A DNA stretch of 64,000 bases from Ruminococcus flavefaciens. GTDB lineage: Bacteria; Bacillota; Clostridia; Oscillospirales; Ruminococcaceae. The position numbers were made by a program, and so were the translations under genes. Numbering within the stretch: the first letter of the stretch is position 1; every line of letters begins with the position of its first letter. Positions 45,048 to 54,107 of this stretch are shown one piece after another. The DNA lies in assembly GCF_900108555.1 (NCBI RefSeq), contig NZ_FNWV01000006.1, positions 186,001 through 250,000 of the forward strand. The letters run 5' to 3'. The notes beneath the pieces were generated by a model. That model ran no database searches. It was given only the letters and a program-made list of their open reading frames with translations, and was not told the DNA's origin.

Positions 45048-45798
45048 TTTTGTTGGAGCAGGCTGCGGCGCACCTGACCTTATAACACTTCGCGGACAGC
45101 GTCTGCTCAGTAATGCAGATGTGATAATATATGCAGGCTCTCTGGTAAATCCTCAGCTTCTCAGCTGTGCCCGTAAGGACTGTGAGATATACAACAGTGC
45201 GCTCATGCACCTTGACGAGGTAATAGAGGTCATGAAAAAGGCTGAGTCCGAGGGTAAGAACACAGTTCGTCTGCACACAGGAGATCCCTCAGTCTACGGA
45301 GCTATACGCGAGCAGATGGACAGACTTGACGAGCTTGGCATAGCCTATAATGTAACTCCCGGAGTAAGTTCCTTCTGCGGAGCAGCTGCGGCTCTCAGAG
45401 CCGAGTATACGCTTCCAGACGTATCACAGACGGTCATACTTACACGTATGGCAGGCAGGACTCCCGTACCCGAAAAGGAAAGCATAGAAAGCCTTGCAGC
45501 GCACAGAGCTACAATGGTGATATTCCTCAGTACAGGTATGCTTGATGAGCTTTCAAAGCGGCTCATTGCAGGCGGCTACAGCAGTGATACACCTGCGGCG
45601 ATAGTATACAAAGCCACATGGGAAGATGAAAAGGTTATACGCTGTACAGTGGGAGAGCTTGCTGAGTCCGCAGAGAAAAACGGCATTACAAAGACTGCAC
45701 TTATAACCGTAGGAGATTTCCTCGGGGACTCTTATCAGCTCTCAAAGCTCTACGACAAGGCATTTGAAACTGAATTCAGAAAGGCTGACAAAACATGA
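45040..45798 (+). CDS. cbiF: Cobalt-precorrin-4 C11-methyltransferase
   Basis: 252 residues. FVGAGCGAPDLITLRGQRLL, YAGSLVNPQLL, LHTGDPSVYGAIREQMD and TRMAGRTPVPEKESIESLA are typical of CbiF/CobM. It methylates C11 of cobalt-precorrin-4. Overlaps cbiD by 8 bp and cbiG by 4 bp. Confidence 0.95.
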   Translation: MVDFVGAGCGAPDLITLRGQRLLSNADVIIYAGSLVNPQLLSCARKDCEIYNSALMHLDEVIEVMKKAESEGKNTVRLHTGDPSVYGAIREQMDRLDELGIAYNVTPGVSSFCGAAAALRAEYTLPDVSQTVILTRMAGRTPVPEKESIESLAAHRATMVIFLSTGMLDELSKRLIAGGYSSDTPAAIVYKATWEDEKVIRCTVGELAESAEKNGITKTALITVGDFLGDSYQLSKLYDKAFETEFRKADKT

Positions 45799-46832
45799 AT
45801 ATATCAATATTTTCTGTTACCGAAAACGGCAGACAGCTCTCTCAGCGCGTTGCCGAAATGCTGAGAGGTGAGCACTTCGTCAGCCGATACTGTTTCCATA
45901 AGCATACCGATGATGATTCGGCAGTATTCTGGAATATGGGCAGCATGGTAGGCAGACTTTTCCAGCGTTCGGACGCTTTTATTTTTATATGCGCCTGCGG
46001 GATAGCTGTAAGGGCGGTAGCTCCCTATCTCGGTACAAAAGCAGATGATCCTGCTGTAATAGTTATGGACGACCACGGAAAGTTCGCGATCCCGGTACTT
46101 TCGGGACATATAGGCGGAGCAAACTGCCTTGCGGAGATAATAGCTGAGTCCGTAGGCGGAACAGCTGTTATAACTACGGCAACAGATGTGGGCGGAAAGT
46201 TTTCACCCGACAGCTTTGCAGTTGCAAACGACCTTATGATCACCGATCTTAAAGCCGCAAAGGAGATAGCTGCGGCAGTTATAGACGATGAAAAAATAGG
46301 CTTTTCTACGGAATATCCTCACAGCAGCCTTCCCGATGAGCTCACGGCTTTCGGAATATGCCGCACGGGTATTTACGTCGGAAATGACATAAGCGCGAAG
46401 CCGTTCGATGTTACTTTAAGGCTTCTCCCGAGAAATATTGTGCTTGGTATCGGCTGCAAAAAAGGTACTCCCGAAGCTGACATCGAAAAGGCAGTACTTG
46501 AGACGCTTGAACGATACCGTGTTGATATCAGGACCATATCGGAAATATCCACGATAGATATCAAAAAGAATGAGGAAGGGCTCTGCGCCTTTGCGGAGAA
46601 GTATTCACTGCCCGTAAAGACCTATACTGCCGAGGAGCTTATGAGCGTCAGCGGAAATTTTGAAAGCTCTGATTTCGTACTTGAAACTACAGGCGCAGAT
46701 AACGTCTGCGAGAGAAGTGCCGTACTTTGCAGCGGCGGTAAGCTTGTGATACACAAGACAGCAGGGGACGGAGTAACTGTAGCGGCTGCGGAAAAGCCGA
46801 TATATCTTGATTTTGAGAGGAAGATACTATGA
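45795..46832 (+). CDS. cbiG: Cobalt-precorrin-5A hydrolase
   Basis: 345 residues. N-terminal part with CACGIAVRAVAPYLGTKADD, VLSGHIGGAN and TTATDVGGKFSPD; C-terminal CbiG domain with LGIGCKKGTPEADIEKAVL. It opens the delta-lactone of precorrin-5A and releases acetaldehyde. ATG overlaps the previous stop. Confidence 0.94.
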   Translation: MNISIFSVTENGRQLSQRVAEMLRGEHFVSRYCFHKHTDDDSAVFWNMGSMVGRLFQRSDAFIFICACGIAVRAVAPYLGTKADDPAVIVMDDHGKFAIPVLSGHIGGANCLAEIIAESVGGTAVITTATDVGGKFSPDSFAVANDLMITDLKAAKEIAAAVIDDEKIGFSTEYPHSSLPDELTAFGICRTGIYVGNDISAKPFDVTLRLLPRNIVLGIGCKKGTPEADIEKAVLETLERYRVDIRTISEISTIDIKKNEEGLCAFAEKYSLPVKTYTAEELMSVSGNFESSDFVLETTGADNVCERSAVLCSGGKLVIHKTAGDGVTVAAAEKPIYLDFERKIL

Positions 46833-47557
46833 AGCTCTATGTAGTTGGAATAGGCTGCGGAAGCCGAAACGGTCTTACTCTTGAAGCCGAGCAGGCGATA
46901 CTGAGAAGTACGCTTATAGTGGGATATACGGTCTATACCGACCAGATAAAGCAGTTTTATCCCGAAAAGAACTGTCTGTCTACGGGAATGAGACAGGAAA
47001 AGGACAGGGTGGAGCTTGCCCTCGAAAAGGCTTCAAACGGCGAAACTGTCTCGCTCGTTTGCAGCGGAGACAGTCAGCTTTACGGCATGGCAGGGCTTGC
47101 GATCGAGCTTTCCGAAAACTATCCCGATGTGGAAGTTGAGGTAGTTGCAGGAGTTACGGCTGCACTCAGCGGCGGAGCTGTGCTTGGTTCGCCTATGACG
47201 CATGATTTTGCGATAATAAGCCTTTCCGACCTGCTTACACCTATGGAGAAGATCATAAAAAGACTGAGATGTGCAGCTGAGGGGGATTTCATCATGGCTA
47301 TATACAATCCATCGTCCAAAAAGCGAGTCGACTACCTTCGTAATGCCTGTGATATTATCCTTGAATACCGCCCTGCGGATACAGTCTGCGGCTACGTGCG
47401 CAATATCGGCAGGGACGGTCAGGAGAGCCGTGTACTTACTCTCGGGAAACTGCGCGATACGCAGGTGGATATGTTCACGACTGTATTTATCGGCAATTCC
47501 GAGACTAAAGTGATCGGCGGAAAAATGGTGACTCCGAGAGGATACCGCAATGTGTGA
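46829..47557 (+). CDS. cbiH: Cobalt-factor III C17-methyltransferase
   Basis: 242 residues. VGIGCGSRNGLTLEAEQAI, GYTVYTDQI, SGDSQLYGMAGLAIEL and FIMAIYNPSSKKR identify CbiH/CobJ. It methylates C17 with ring contraction. Coupled to neighbours by 4-bp and 8-bp overlaps. Confidence 0.95.
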   Translation: MKLYVVGIGCGSRNGLTLEAEQAILRSTLIVGYTVYTDQIKQFYPEKNCLSTGMRQEKDRVELALEKASNGETVSLVCSGDSQLYGMAGLAIELSENYPDVEVEVVAGVTAALSGGAVLGSPMTHDFAIISLSDLLTPMEKIIKRLRCAAEGDFIMAIYNPSSKKRVDYLRNACDIILEYRPADTVCGYVRNIGRDGQESRVLTLGKLRDTQVDMFTTVFIGNSETKVIGGKMVTPRGYRNV

Positions 47558-48290
47558 GCTGCTTATTTTCGGCGGTACGACAGAGGGCAGAGAGCTTGCG
47601 GAATTCTGCTGCGAAAATCATATTATTTCTGTTGTATCAGTTGCTACGGAGTACGGTGCGGAGCTGCTTCCCGACAGCGAATATCTGCGTATAATCACAG
47701 GCAGACTTGACAGCAGCGGTATGGAAAAGCTCATGTCGGAACTGAAATGCAAGCGAGTAATTGATGCCACTCACCCTTATGCAACGGAAGTGACCGCGAA
47801 CATAAAAAAAGCCTGCGCAGCTGCAAATACAGCGTATTACAGGCTTTTGCGCAGCAGCTCTGAAACTACGAACTGCAAAAAAGTCAGGGATATGGAGCAG
47901 CTTCTGAAACTGCTCAGCAGTACAGATAAAAAGGTGTTGAGCACCCTTGGCAGCAAGGAGATACCTAAGCTGACAGCCATGAAAAACTATGCTGAAAGGC
48001 TGTGGGTAAGGGTGCTTCCGAATGAGGATATAATAAGGCAGTGTGAGGAGCTTGGTATCGCGAAAGAACGAGTTATAGCGGAAAAAGGTCCGTTCAGCGT
48101 TGCGCGGAATATTGAACATTTAAAGCTTAGCGGAGCTGAGATAATGGTGACAAAGGAGAGCGGTGCGGCAGGCGGTTTCCCCGAGAAGACTGAAGCAGCA
48201 AAACAGTGGGGAGCTGAACTGCTCGTCCTTGAAAGGCCTGCCGAAAAAGGCTATACATTGGGCGAAATTAAGAAAATGATATCAGAATGA
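47550..48290 (+). CDS. cbiJ: Cobalt-precorrin-6A reductase
   Basis: 246 residues. LLIFGGTTEGRELAEFCCEN at the N-terminus, VIDATHPYATEVTANIKKAC and VTKESGAAGGFPEKTEAAK match CbiJ/CobK. It reduces precorrin-6A using a pyridine nucleotide. Overlaps cbiH by 8 bp. Confidence 0.94.
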   Translation: MCELLIFGGTTEGRELAEFCCENHIISVVSVATEYGAELLPDSEYLRIITGRLDSSGMEKLMSELKCKRVIDATHPYATEVTANIKKACAAANTAYYRLLRSSSETTNCKKVRDMEQLLKLLSSTDKKVLSTLGSKEIPKLTAMKNYAERLWVRVLPNEDIIRQCEELGIAKERVIAEKGPFSVARNIEHLKLSGAEIMVTKESGAAGGFPEKTEAAKQWGAELLVLERPAEKGYTLGEIKKMISE

Positions 48291-48299
48291 GGTGAGCAG

Positions 48300-49490
48300 G
48301 TGAAGGTATATATAATCGGTATCGGAATGGGCAGCGAAAGAACAATGACTTCGGAAGCATTGGAAGCTGTGAAAAAAGCGGACGTTCTCATCGGTGCAAG
48401 GCGAATGGTCGAGCCGTTCAGAGATATGGGAAAGCCTGTTTTCGAGGAGTACAGAAGTGCTGAAATAGTGCGGTATATCAAGGAAAGCGGCTGCAAGTGC
48501 GCGGCAGTTCTGATGTCAGGAGACTGCGGATTTTTCAGCGGTGCAAAGAAGCTTTCGGAACTCCTTACCGATATCGAAACGGAGTTTATCTGCGGTATAT
48601 CTTCACCTGTTTATTTTTTGTCAAAACTGCAAAAAGAGTGGTCGGACTGCAATTTCGTGAGCCTTCACGGCAAAAACGGAAACGTAGTCAGAAGCGTCTG
48701 CGCACATGAAAAAACATTTTTCCTCCTCGGCGGAGATGTAACGGCAGCTGATATCTGCAAGAAGCTATGTGACTACGGAAAAGGCGATATTTCAGTATAT
48801 ATAGGCGAAGAACTGGGCTATCCGAACGAGAAGATAACTGTTGGAAAGGCTTGTGAACTTACGGAGTACAGCGCAATCGGACTGAGCGTACTTCTGACAG
48901 AAAATCCCAAATACGAGTGTCATATTCAGTGTGGTATAGACGATGAAAAATTCGTAAGAGGGAAAGTACCGATGACTAAAAAGGAAATACGCGCAAATGT
49001 GGTCACGGGGCTTGAAATAGACAAAAATGATGTGTGCTGGGACATTGGCTGCGGTACAGGTTCGGTATCTGTGGAGATGGCTTTGATGTGTGAAAACGGG
49101 ACTGTTCATGCGGTGGACAAGAACAGTGAGGCAATAGCTCTTACAGTGGAAAACAGCCGAAAATTCGGCTGTGATAACATTGATGCGATCGAGGGGGATG
49201 CGGCTGAAATTGTAAAAGAACTGCCTGTGCCGGATTGCGTTTTCATTGGCGGTTCGGGCGGAGAAATGGAAAGCATTATTCAGATAGGACTTGAAAAAAA
49301 TCGCAATATGAGACTGACTATAACTGCTGTTTCGCTTGAAACTCTGTCTGAATGTATCAGTATTTTTGATAAGTTTGATCTTGAAGCTGAAATTACGCAG
49401 ATATCAGTAACAAGAACCAGAAAAATCGGAAAACATACCATGATGTCGGCTGAAAATCCAATATTCATCATAAAAAGGAAGACAAAATGA
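48300..49490 (+). CDS. cbiET: Fused CbiE-CbiT: precorrin-6Y C5,15-methyltransferase/decarboxylase
   Basis: 396 residues. The CbiE tetrapyrrole methylase half (about 1-190; IGIGMGSERTMTSEALEAV, MSGDCGFFSGAKKL) is fused to a CbiT SAM-methylase half (about 225-396; VCWDIGCGTGSVSVEMAL). Together they methylate C5 and C15 and decarboxylate the C12 acetate. The start is GTG 48300 with GAGGTGA upstream; the gene follows cbiJ by 9 bp. Confidence 0.94.
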   Translation: MKVYIIGIGMGSERTMTSEALEAVKKADVLIGARRMVEPFRDMGKPVFEEYRSAEIVRYIKESGCKCAAVLMSGDCGFFSGAKKLSELLTDIETEFICGISSPVYFLSKLQKEWSDCNFVSLHGKNGNVVRSVCAHEKTFFLLGGDVTAADICKKLCDYGKGDISVYIGEELGYPNEKITVGKACELTEYSAIGLSVLLTENPKYECHIQCGIDDEKFVRGKVPMTKKEIRANVVTGLEIDKNDVCWDIGCGTGSVSVEMALMCENGTVHAVDKNSEAIALTVENSRKFGCDNIDAIEGDAAEIVKELPVPDCVFIGGSGGEMESIIQIGLEKNRNMRLTITAVSLETLSECISIFDKFDLEAEITQISVTRTRKIGKHTMMSAENPIFIIKRKTK

Positions 49491-50842
49491 AAAGAATAAT
49501 GATAGCAGGTACGCACAGCGGCTGCGGAAAAACTACAATGACCTGTGCAATTCTTGCGGCGTTAAAGTCACGGAATATGCGCGTTTCAGCGTTCAAATGT
49601 GGCCCTGACTATATAGATCCCATGTTTCATCAAAAGGTCATCGGAGTCCCTTCGCACAACCTTGACAGCTTTTTTTGCAGCGACGAAACCTTGAAATATC
49701 TCATGCATGAAAACAGCAGAAATTCCGATATTTCGGTGATTGAAGGAGTCATGGGCTTTTATGACGGAGTGGATGGACGCGGTTCTGCACATTCGGTTTC
49801 CATGATAACGGAAACTCCTGCTGTTGTTGTTATCGACTGCAAGGGCGCGAGCGAATCTATAGGAGCAGTCATGAAAGGCTTCCTCAGTTATAAGCAGCCA
49901 AATATGATTAAAGGCTTCATTTTCAACAGGCTGCCCGAGAGACTTGTACCTCATATAAAAGAATTGTGCTCCGAACTCGGAACTGCGTTTTTGGGCTATA
50001 TGCCAACAAACAGCTTCACCTTTGAAAGCCGCAGGCTGGGACTTGTGACTGTTGATGAGATAGATGATATCAAGGAAAAGCTGGCGGAGCTCCGCTCGCT
50101 TGCAGAGAAAAATATATTGCTTGATGAGCTTATTGGAGTTTCAGAAGCTCCATTTCCGAAATTCACTGAGCCAAAATTGAATACTGTTGAATATAAAAAC
50201 AGACCAATTATTGCGGTCGCAAAAGACGAAGCTTTTTGTTTTACATATTCGGACAATATTGCTTTGCTCGAAAAGCTCGGCTGCCGTATTGAATACTTTT
50301 CTCCGCTCAGGGACAAAAAGCTGCCCGAAAGCTGCTGCGGACTTATCCTCAGCGGTGGATATCCCGAACTTTATGCGGAAAAGCTGTCACAGAACCATGA
50401 AATGCTGCAAGCTGTAAGATGTGCTGTAAACAGCGGAATTCCAACAATTGCCGAGTGCGGAGGTTTTATGTATCTCCACGAAAAAATAATTATGTCAGAT
50501 GATGAAACATTCGGGCTTGTCGGTGCAGTTAAGGGAGATGTTTATTCAACGAAAAAGCTTCAGCGTTTCGGATATGTTACTCTTGAAGCGAAAAAAGATT
50601 GCCTTATCTGTAATAAATCGGACAAAATTGCTGCACATGAATTTCACTATTGGGACAGTACTAACTGTGGCTCGGACTTTATTGCACGTAAAAGTGACGG
50701 TAGGAACTGGGCGTGCGTCCACTCCCATAGATCTATGTATGCAGGCTTTCCGCATCTTTATTTTTATGCCGATTTGAGGATAGCCGAACGATTTGTCGCT
50801 GCCTGCGCGGAATATGGAGAGAAACATGGACAGAATAAGTAA
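49487..50842 (+). CDS. cbiA: Cobyrinate a,c-diamide synthase
   Basis: 451 residues. ATP-binding AGTHSGCGKTTMTCAILAAL, CGPDYIDPMFH, and a glutamine amidotransferase domain with Cys in IAECGGFMYLHEKI and the AHEFHY histidine. It amidates the a and c side chains of cobyrinate. ATG overlaps the previous stop; overlaps cobT by 17 bp. Confidence 0.95.
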   Translation: MKRIMIAGTHSGCGKTTMTCAILAALKSRNMRVSAFKCGPDYIDPMFHQKVIGVPSHNLDSFFCSDETLKYLMHENSRNSDISVIEGVMGFYDGVDGRGSAHSVSMITETPAVVVIDCKGASESIGAVMKGFLSYKQPNMIKGFIFNRLPERLVPHIKELCSELGTAFLGYMPTNSFTFESRRLGLVTVDEIDDIKEKLAELRSLAEKNILLDELIGVSEAPFPKFTEPKLNTVEYKNRPIIAVAKDEAFCFTYSDNIALLEKLGCRIEYFSPLRDKKLPESCCGLILSGGYPELYAEKLSQNHEMLQAVRCAVNSGIPTIAECGGFMYLHEKIIMSDDETFGLVGAVKGDVYSTKKLQRFGYVTLEAKKDCLICNKSDKIAAHEFHYWDSTNCGSDFIARKSDGRNWACVHSHRSMYAGFPHLYFYADLRIAERFVAACAEYGEKHGQNK

Positions 50843-51875
50843 GATCGTCCGCGCTGACAAAAAATTTGCACTTTTAGCGCAGGAGCACTGGGACAGTGTT
50901 GCAAAGCCTCTTCGCAGTTTTGGTGTGCTTGAGGATAATTGGAACAAAATTGCGGCAGTGCAAAGAACTGAGTCACCTGATATTTCTTCCAGAGCTGTTG
51001 TGGTGATGTGTGCGGATAACGGAGTAGTTGAAGAAGGCGTTACACAGACTGACCGATCTGTGACGAGGATATGTTCGGAGGCTATAGCTTGCGGAAAATC
51101 AAATATAAATGCACTTGCTCATATCTATGGAGCACAGGTCATTGCTGTTGATATCGGTATTGCAGCTGATGTGCAGTGTAAGGAATTAGTGAACAGAAAA
51201 ATTGCTTACGGTTCGGACAATATTGCTGTAGGTCCTGCTATGTCGCGTGAAAACGTTTTCAAAGCTGTCGAGGTCGGTATGGATATTGTCCGAGACCTTG
51301 CAGAAAAAGGTATAAAGCTCATAGTTACGGGGGAGATGGGCATTGGAAATACAACACCGACATCTGCTCTTTCCTCGGTGCTTCTCGGACTTCCGCCCGA
51401 AGTCGTTACAGGGCGAGGTGCAGGACTTTCAACTGTGATGCTTGAGCATAAAATAGAAGTTGTAAAACGTGCAACAGCCATTAATTCGCCGTTTTCAGCT
51501 GATCCCACCGAGCTTATCTCAAAGCTTGGCAGTTATGAGATCGCAGGTATGACGGGACTATTCCTCGGCGGTGCGGTCTACGGTGTTACTGTTGTTATTG
51601 ACGGCGTAATTTCGGCTGTTTCCGCGGTGCTTGCTTCTATGTACTCGGAAGCCTGCACGGACTATATGCTTGCGAGCCATGTTTCTGCCGAGCCTGCGGG
51701 AATTGGACTTCTCGAAAATCTTGGGCTGAAAGCTGTCATCAATGGCGGTTTGAGGCTTGGCGAGGGGACAGGCGGAATACTGCTCCTGCCTCTTCTTGAC
51801 GGTGCTGCGGCAATTTACTATAACTCCCATAAATTTGAAAATTCGGGTATAGAAAGGTATGCTGAGCTGAAATGA
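50826..51875 (+). CDS. cobT: Nicotinate-nucleotide--dimethylbenzimidazole phosphoribosyltransferase
   Basis: 349 residues. VVVMCADNGVVEEGVTQTD, TGEMGIGNTTPTSALSSVL and catalytic Glu in NGGLRLGEGTGGILLLPLLD. It activates the lower-ligand base as its alpha-ribotide. No bluB or bza genes for ligand synthesis are in the window, so the base may be imported. The frame is open from 50793, but GGAGAG fits ATG 50826. Confidence 0.95.
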   Translation: MDRISKIVRADKKFALLAQEHWDSVAKPLRSFGVLEDNWNKIAAVQRTESPDISSRAVVVMCADNGVVEEGVTQTDRSVTRICSEAIACGKSNINALAHIYGAQVIAVDIGIAADVQCKELVNRKIAYGSDNIAVGPAMSRENVFKAVEVGMDIVRDLAEKGIKLIVTGEMGIGNTTPTSALSSVLLGLPPEVVTGRGAGLSTVMLEHKIEVVKRATAINSPFSADPTELISKLGSYEIAGMTGLFLGGAVYGVTVVIDGVISAVSAVLASMYSEACTDYMLASHVSAEPAGIGLLENLGLKAVINGGLRLGEGTGGILLLPLLDGAAAIYYNSHKFENSGIERYAELK

Positions 51876-52393
51876 TAACTCTTGTCACAGGCGGTTCAAA
51901 GTGCGGAAAATCGAGCTATGCCGAGAAAGTGCTGAACTTTTTCGACGGTGAAAAATACTATATCGCAACTATGTCTCCCGTGGGGAGCGATGCTGCGGAG
52001 ATCATAAGTCGTCATAAAAAAATGCGCGAGGGAAAGGGCTATATCACTGTCGAATGTCAGCGTGATATCTGCAATGCTGATGTCTCTGAAAACAGTGGCG
52101 TTCTCATCGAATGTCTGGGAAATCTCTGTGCAAATGAAATGTTCGTGGGGAGCGATATTTTCAAGCCTGCGGATAAGATAGTTTCCGATATAAGGGCACT
52201 TTCTGAGAGAGTTTCGGAGCTTATCATTGTTACGAATGAAGTTGGCTGTGACGGTGTGGAGTACTCCGCGGAGACGCTTCTCTACATAAGTCAACTTGCA
52301 GAGATCAACCGAAAAATAGCCGAATTTTCTGATAATGTCATAGAATGTGTTTACGGTATACCCGTACCGCGGAAAGGGGCGGTCATTTGTTAA
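51872..52393 (+). CDS. cobU: Adenosylcobinamide kinase / guanylyltransferase
   Basis: 173 residues. P-loop TGGSKCGKSSYAEK and the region RHKKMREGKGYITVE, with the His that is guanylylated in CobU. It phosphorylates adenosylcobinamide and converts it to the GDP form. Its C-terminal part reads TNEVGCDGVEYSAETLLYIS and lacks the usual GIVP. A shorter paralogue two genes later has GIVP. Confidence 0.9.
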   Translation: MITLVTGGSKCGKSSYAEKVLNFFDGEKYYIATMSPVGSDAAEIISRHKKMREGKGYITVECQRDICNADVSENSGVLIECLGNLCANEMFVGSDIFKPADKIVSDIRALSERVSELIIVTNEVGCDGVEYSAETLLYISQLAEINRKIAEFSDNVIECVYGIPVPRKGAVIC

Positions 52394-53154
52394 AGTCTTT
52401 TATTTCGGCATTCCGGATGTACTCCCGAATCCCCATGCCGATGGTGGAATGGAATGAAAAAAACAGGCGTTATTCTCTCTGCTTTTTCCCTGTTATAGGT
52501 GCAGTTATCGGCGTATTGACAGTGCTTTGGCAGATGCTTTGCGAGGAAGTTGATTTCGGCAATTTCATGTACGGAGCAGTGGTCATGCTGATAAATCTTC
52601 TTGTTACAGGTGGCATACATCTGGACGGCTTCTGCGATACCTGTGATGCGAGAGCTTCGTGGGGCGACAAGGAGAAAAAGCTTGCCATACTCAAGGATTC
52701 TCATATCGGTGCATTTGCTGCCATAAAGCTTGGCGTTTATCTTATTGTCTTCACTGCCGCCTTGTCGGAGCTTTTCTGCTTTGAGGGAGCTGTTATAATC
52801 GGTCTCGGATATGTGCTTTCGCGTTCACTCAGCGGACTTACTGCCATGACTTTCAAGGCTGCCAAAAAAGAGGGAACGCTGCAAAGCTTCACAGAGCCTG
52901 CCCATAAAAAAATAAGCGTTTGTGTACTTTCTCTGTTTGCAGTTTTTACCTGTGCGGCTATGATGTGTTTTGACCTTACCACAGGTTTGACAGTAAGCGC
53001 AGCTGCGCTGCTGACAGTGGTTTATTACCGCTATATTTCATACAAGGAATTCGGCGGTATCACAGGTGATCTTGCAGGCTGGTTCTTGCAGATGTGCGAG
53101 CTTGTCATCGCACTTACGGCTGCGGTGGTATTTAGGCTTATGGAGGTGGTCTGA
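52387..53154 (+). CDS. cobS: Adenosylcobinamide-GDP ribazoletransferase (cobalamin synthase)
   Basis: 255-residue integral membrane enzyme. FRMYSRIPMPMVEWNEKN at the N-terminus and TGGIHLDGFCDTCDARASWG with the conserved Asp-rich motif. It joins AdoCbi-GDP and alpha-ribazole. The start is TTG 52387, overlapping the cobU stop by 7 bp; AAAGGGG is the ribosome site. Codons upstream to 52345 lie inside cobU. Confidence 0.93.
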   Translation: MLKSFISAFRMYSRIPMPMVEWNEKNRRYSLCFFPVIGAVIGVLTVLWQMLCEEVDFGNFMYGAVVMLINLLVTGGIHLDGFCDTCDARASWGDKEKKLAILKDSHIGAFAAIKLGVYLIVFTAALSELFCFEGAVIIGLGYVLSRSLSGLTAMTFKAAKKEGTLQSFTEPAHKKISVCVLSLFAVFTCAAMMCFDLTTGLTVSAAALLTVVYYRYISYKEFGGITGDLAGWFLQMCELVIALTAAVVFRLMEVV

Positions 53155-53156
53155 AC

Positions 53157-53546
53157 ATGAGATTTATCACAGGTGGAGCTTATCAGGGCAAGGCTGAAAC
53201 TGCCAGCAAGCTATTTGGGATAAAGGCTGATGAGATAGTAAGCGGTGCGGACTGCGATATGGAAAAAGTTTTCTCGGCAGCTTGTATTAGAGACTATCAC
53301 AGGCTTGTTTCAAGGCTTATGGATACGGATACCGACCCCGTTGAGTTTACGCAGCGGCTTTGCCGCGAGAATAGCCGGTGTGTCATCATTATGGACGAGA
53401 TAGGCTGCGGCATAGTTCCTATGGAAAAGAGGGAGCGTGTATACCGCGAAAATGTGGGACGCTGCGGCTGTATCATAGCTGCCGAAAGCGATACAGTAGT
53501 GCGTGTTATATGCGGTATCGCGGAATTTCTGAAAGGAGAAGTCTGA
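53157..53546 (+). CDS. Short CobU-like paralogue
   Basis: 129 residues. The start FITGGAYQGKAETASKLFG is a CobU-like P-loop, with Ala in place of the usual Ser/Thr after Lys. The end IIMDEIGCGIVPMEKRERVY, RENVGRCGCIIAA matches the CobU C-terminus. The middle segment carrying the guanylylated His is missing. It may be a partner or regulatory form of the full CobU, or a kinase-only enzyme. It is tightly placed between cobS and the phosphatase gene (2-bp and 0-bp gaps), with GGAGGTGG upstream. Confidence 0.82.
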   Translation: MRFITGGAYQGKAETASKLFGIKADEIVSGADCDMEKVFSAACIRDYHRLVSRLMDTDTDPVEFTQRLCRENSRCVIIMDEIGCGIVPMEKRERVYRENVGRCGCIIAAESDTVVRVICGIAEFLKGEV

Positions 53547-54107
53547 GTGAGGATAGATCTTATTCGACACGGTAAAACAGCAGGAAATACCGAGCTGAGA
53601 TACATTGGAAGAACAGACGAGCCGCTGGCTTTTTCGGGAATTGCCGAGCTTATGAAAATTGATTATCCTCAGTGCGGAAAGCTGTTTTGCAGTCCCATGA
53701 AACGCTGTATACAGACCGCGGAGCTTATATTCCCGTCAGCTGAAATGACAATCTGCGATGAGCTTAGAGAGTGTGATTTCGGCGACTTTGAGGGCAAGAA
53801 CTACATCGAGCTTTCTATGGACAGCCATTATCAGCGCTGGATAGACAGCGGCGGCGAGGCTCCTTTTCCGAATGGTGAAGCTCCTGCGGACTTCAAAAAA
53901 CGCTGCATAGATGCATTTATGAAGTGCATTGAGAATACTGACAAGGACGACCACCTTACATTTGTAGTTCACGGCGGAACTATCATGGCGATACTTGAGC
54001 ATTTCGCAGTTCCGCATAAGAGCTACTACGACTGGCATATCGCTAACGGACACGGCTATATCACGGAATTTGACGGAAAAATTATTACGGTAACGGAGAA
54101 AATATGA
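53547..54107 (+). CDS. cobC: Alpha-ribazole-5'-phosphate phosphatase (histidine phosphatase family)
   Basis: 186 residues. Phosphohistidine motif LIRHGKTAGN at the N-terminus, ECDFGDFEGKNY, and the second catalytic His in VVHGGTIMAIL. It should remove phosphate from alpha-ribazole-P or adenosylcobalamin-P. GTG start directly after the previous stop, with AAGGAG upstream. The family is broad; the operon position supports CobC. Confidence 0.9.
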   Translation: MRIDLIRHGKTAGNTELRYIGRTDEPLAFSGIAELMKIDYPQCGKLFCSPMKRCIQTAELIFPSAEMTICDELRECDFGDFEGKNYIELSMDSHYQRWIDSGGEAPFPNGEAPADFKKRCIDAFMKCIENTDKDDHLTFVVHGGTIMAILEHFAVPHKSYYDWHIANGHGYITEFDGKIITVTEKI

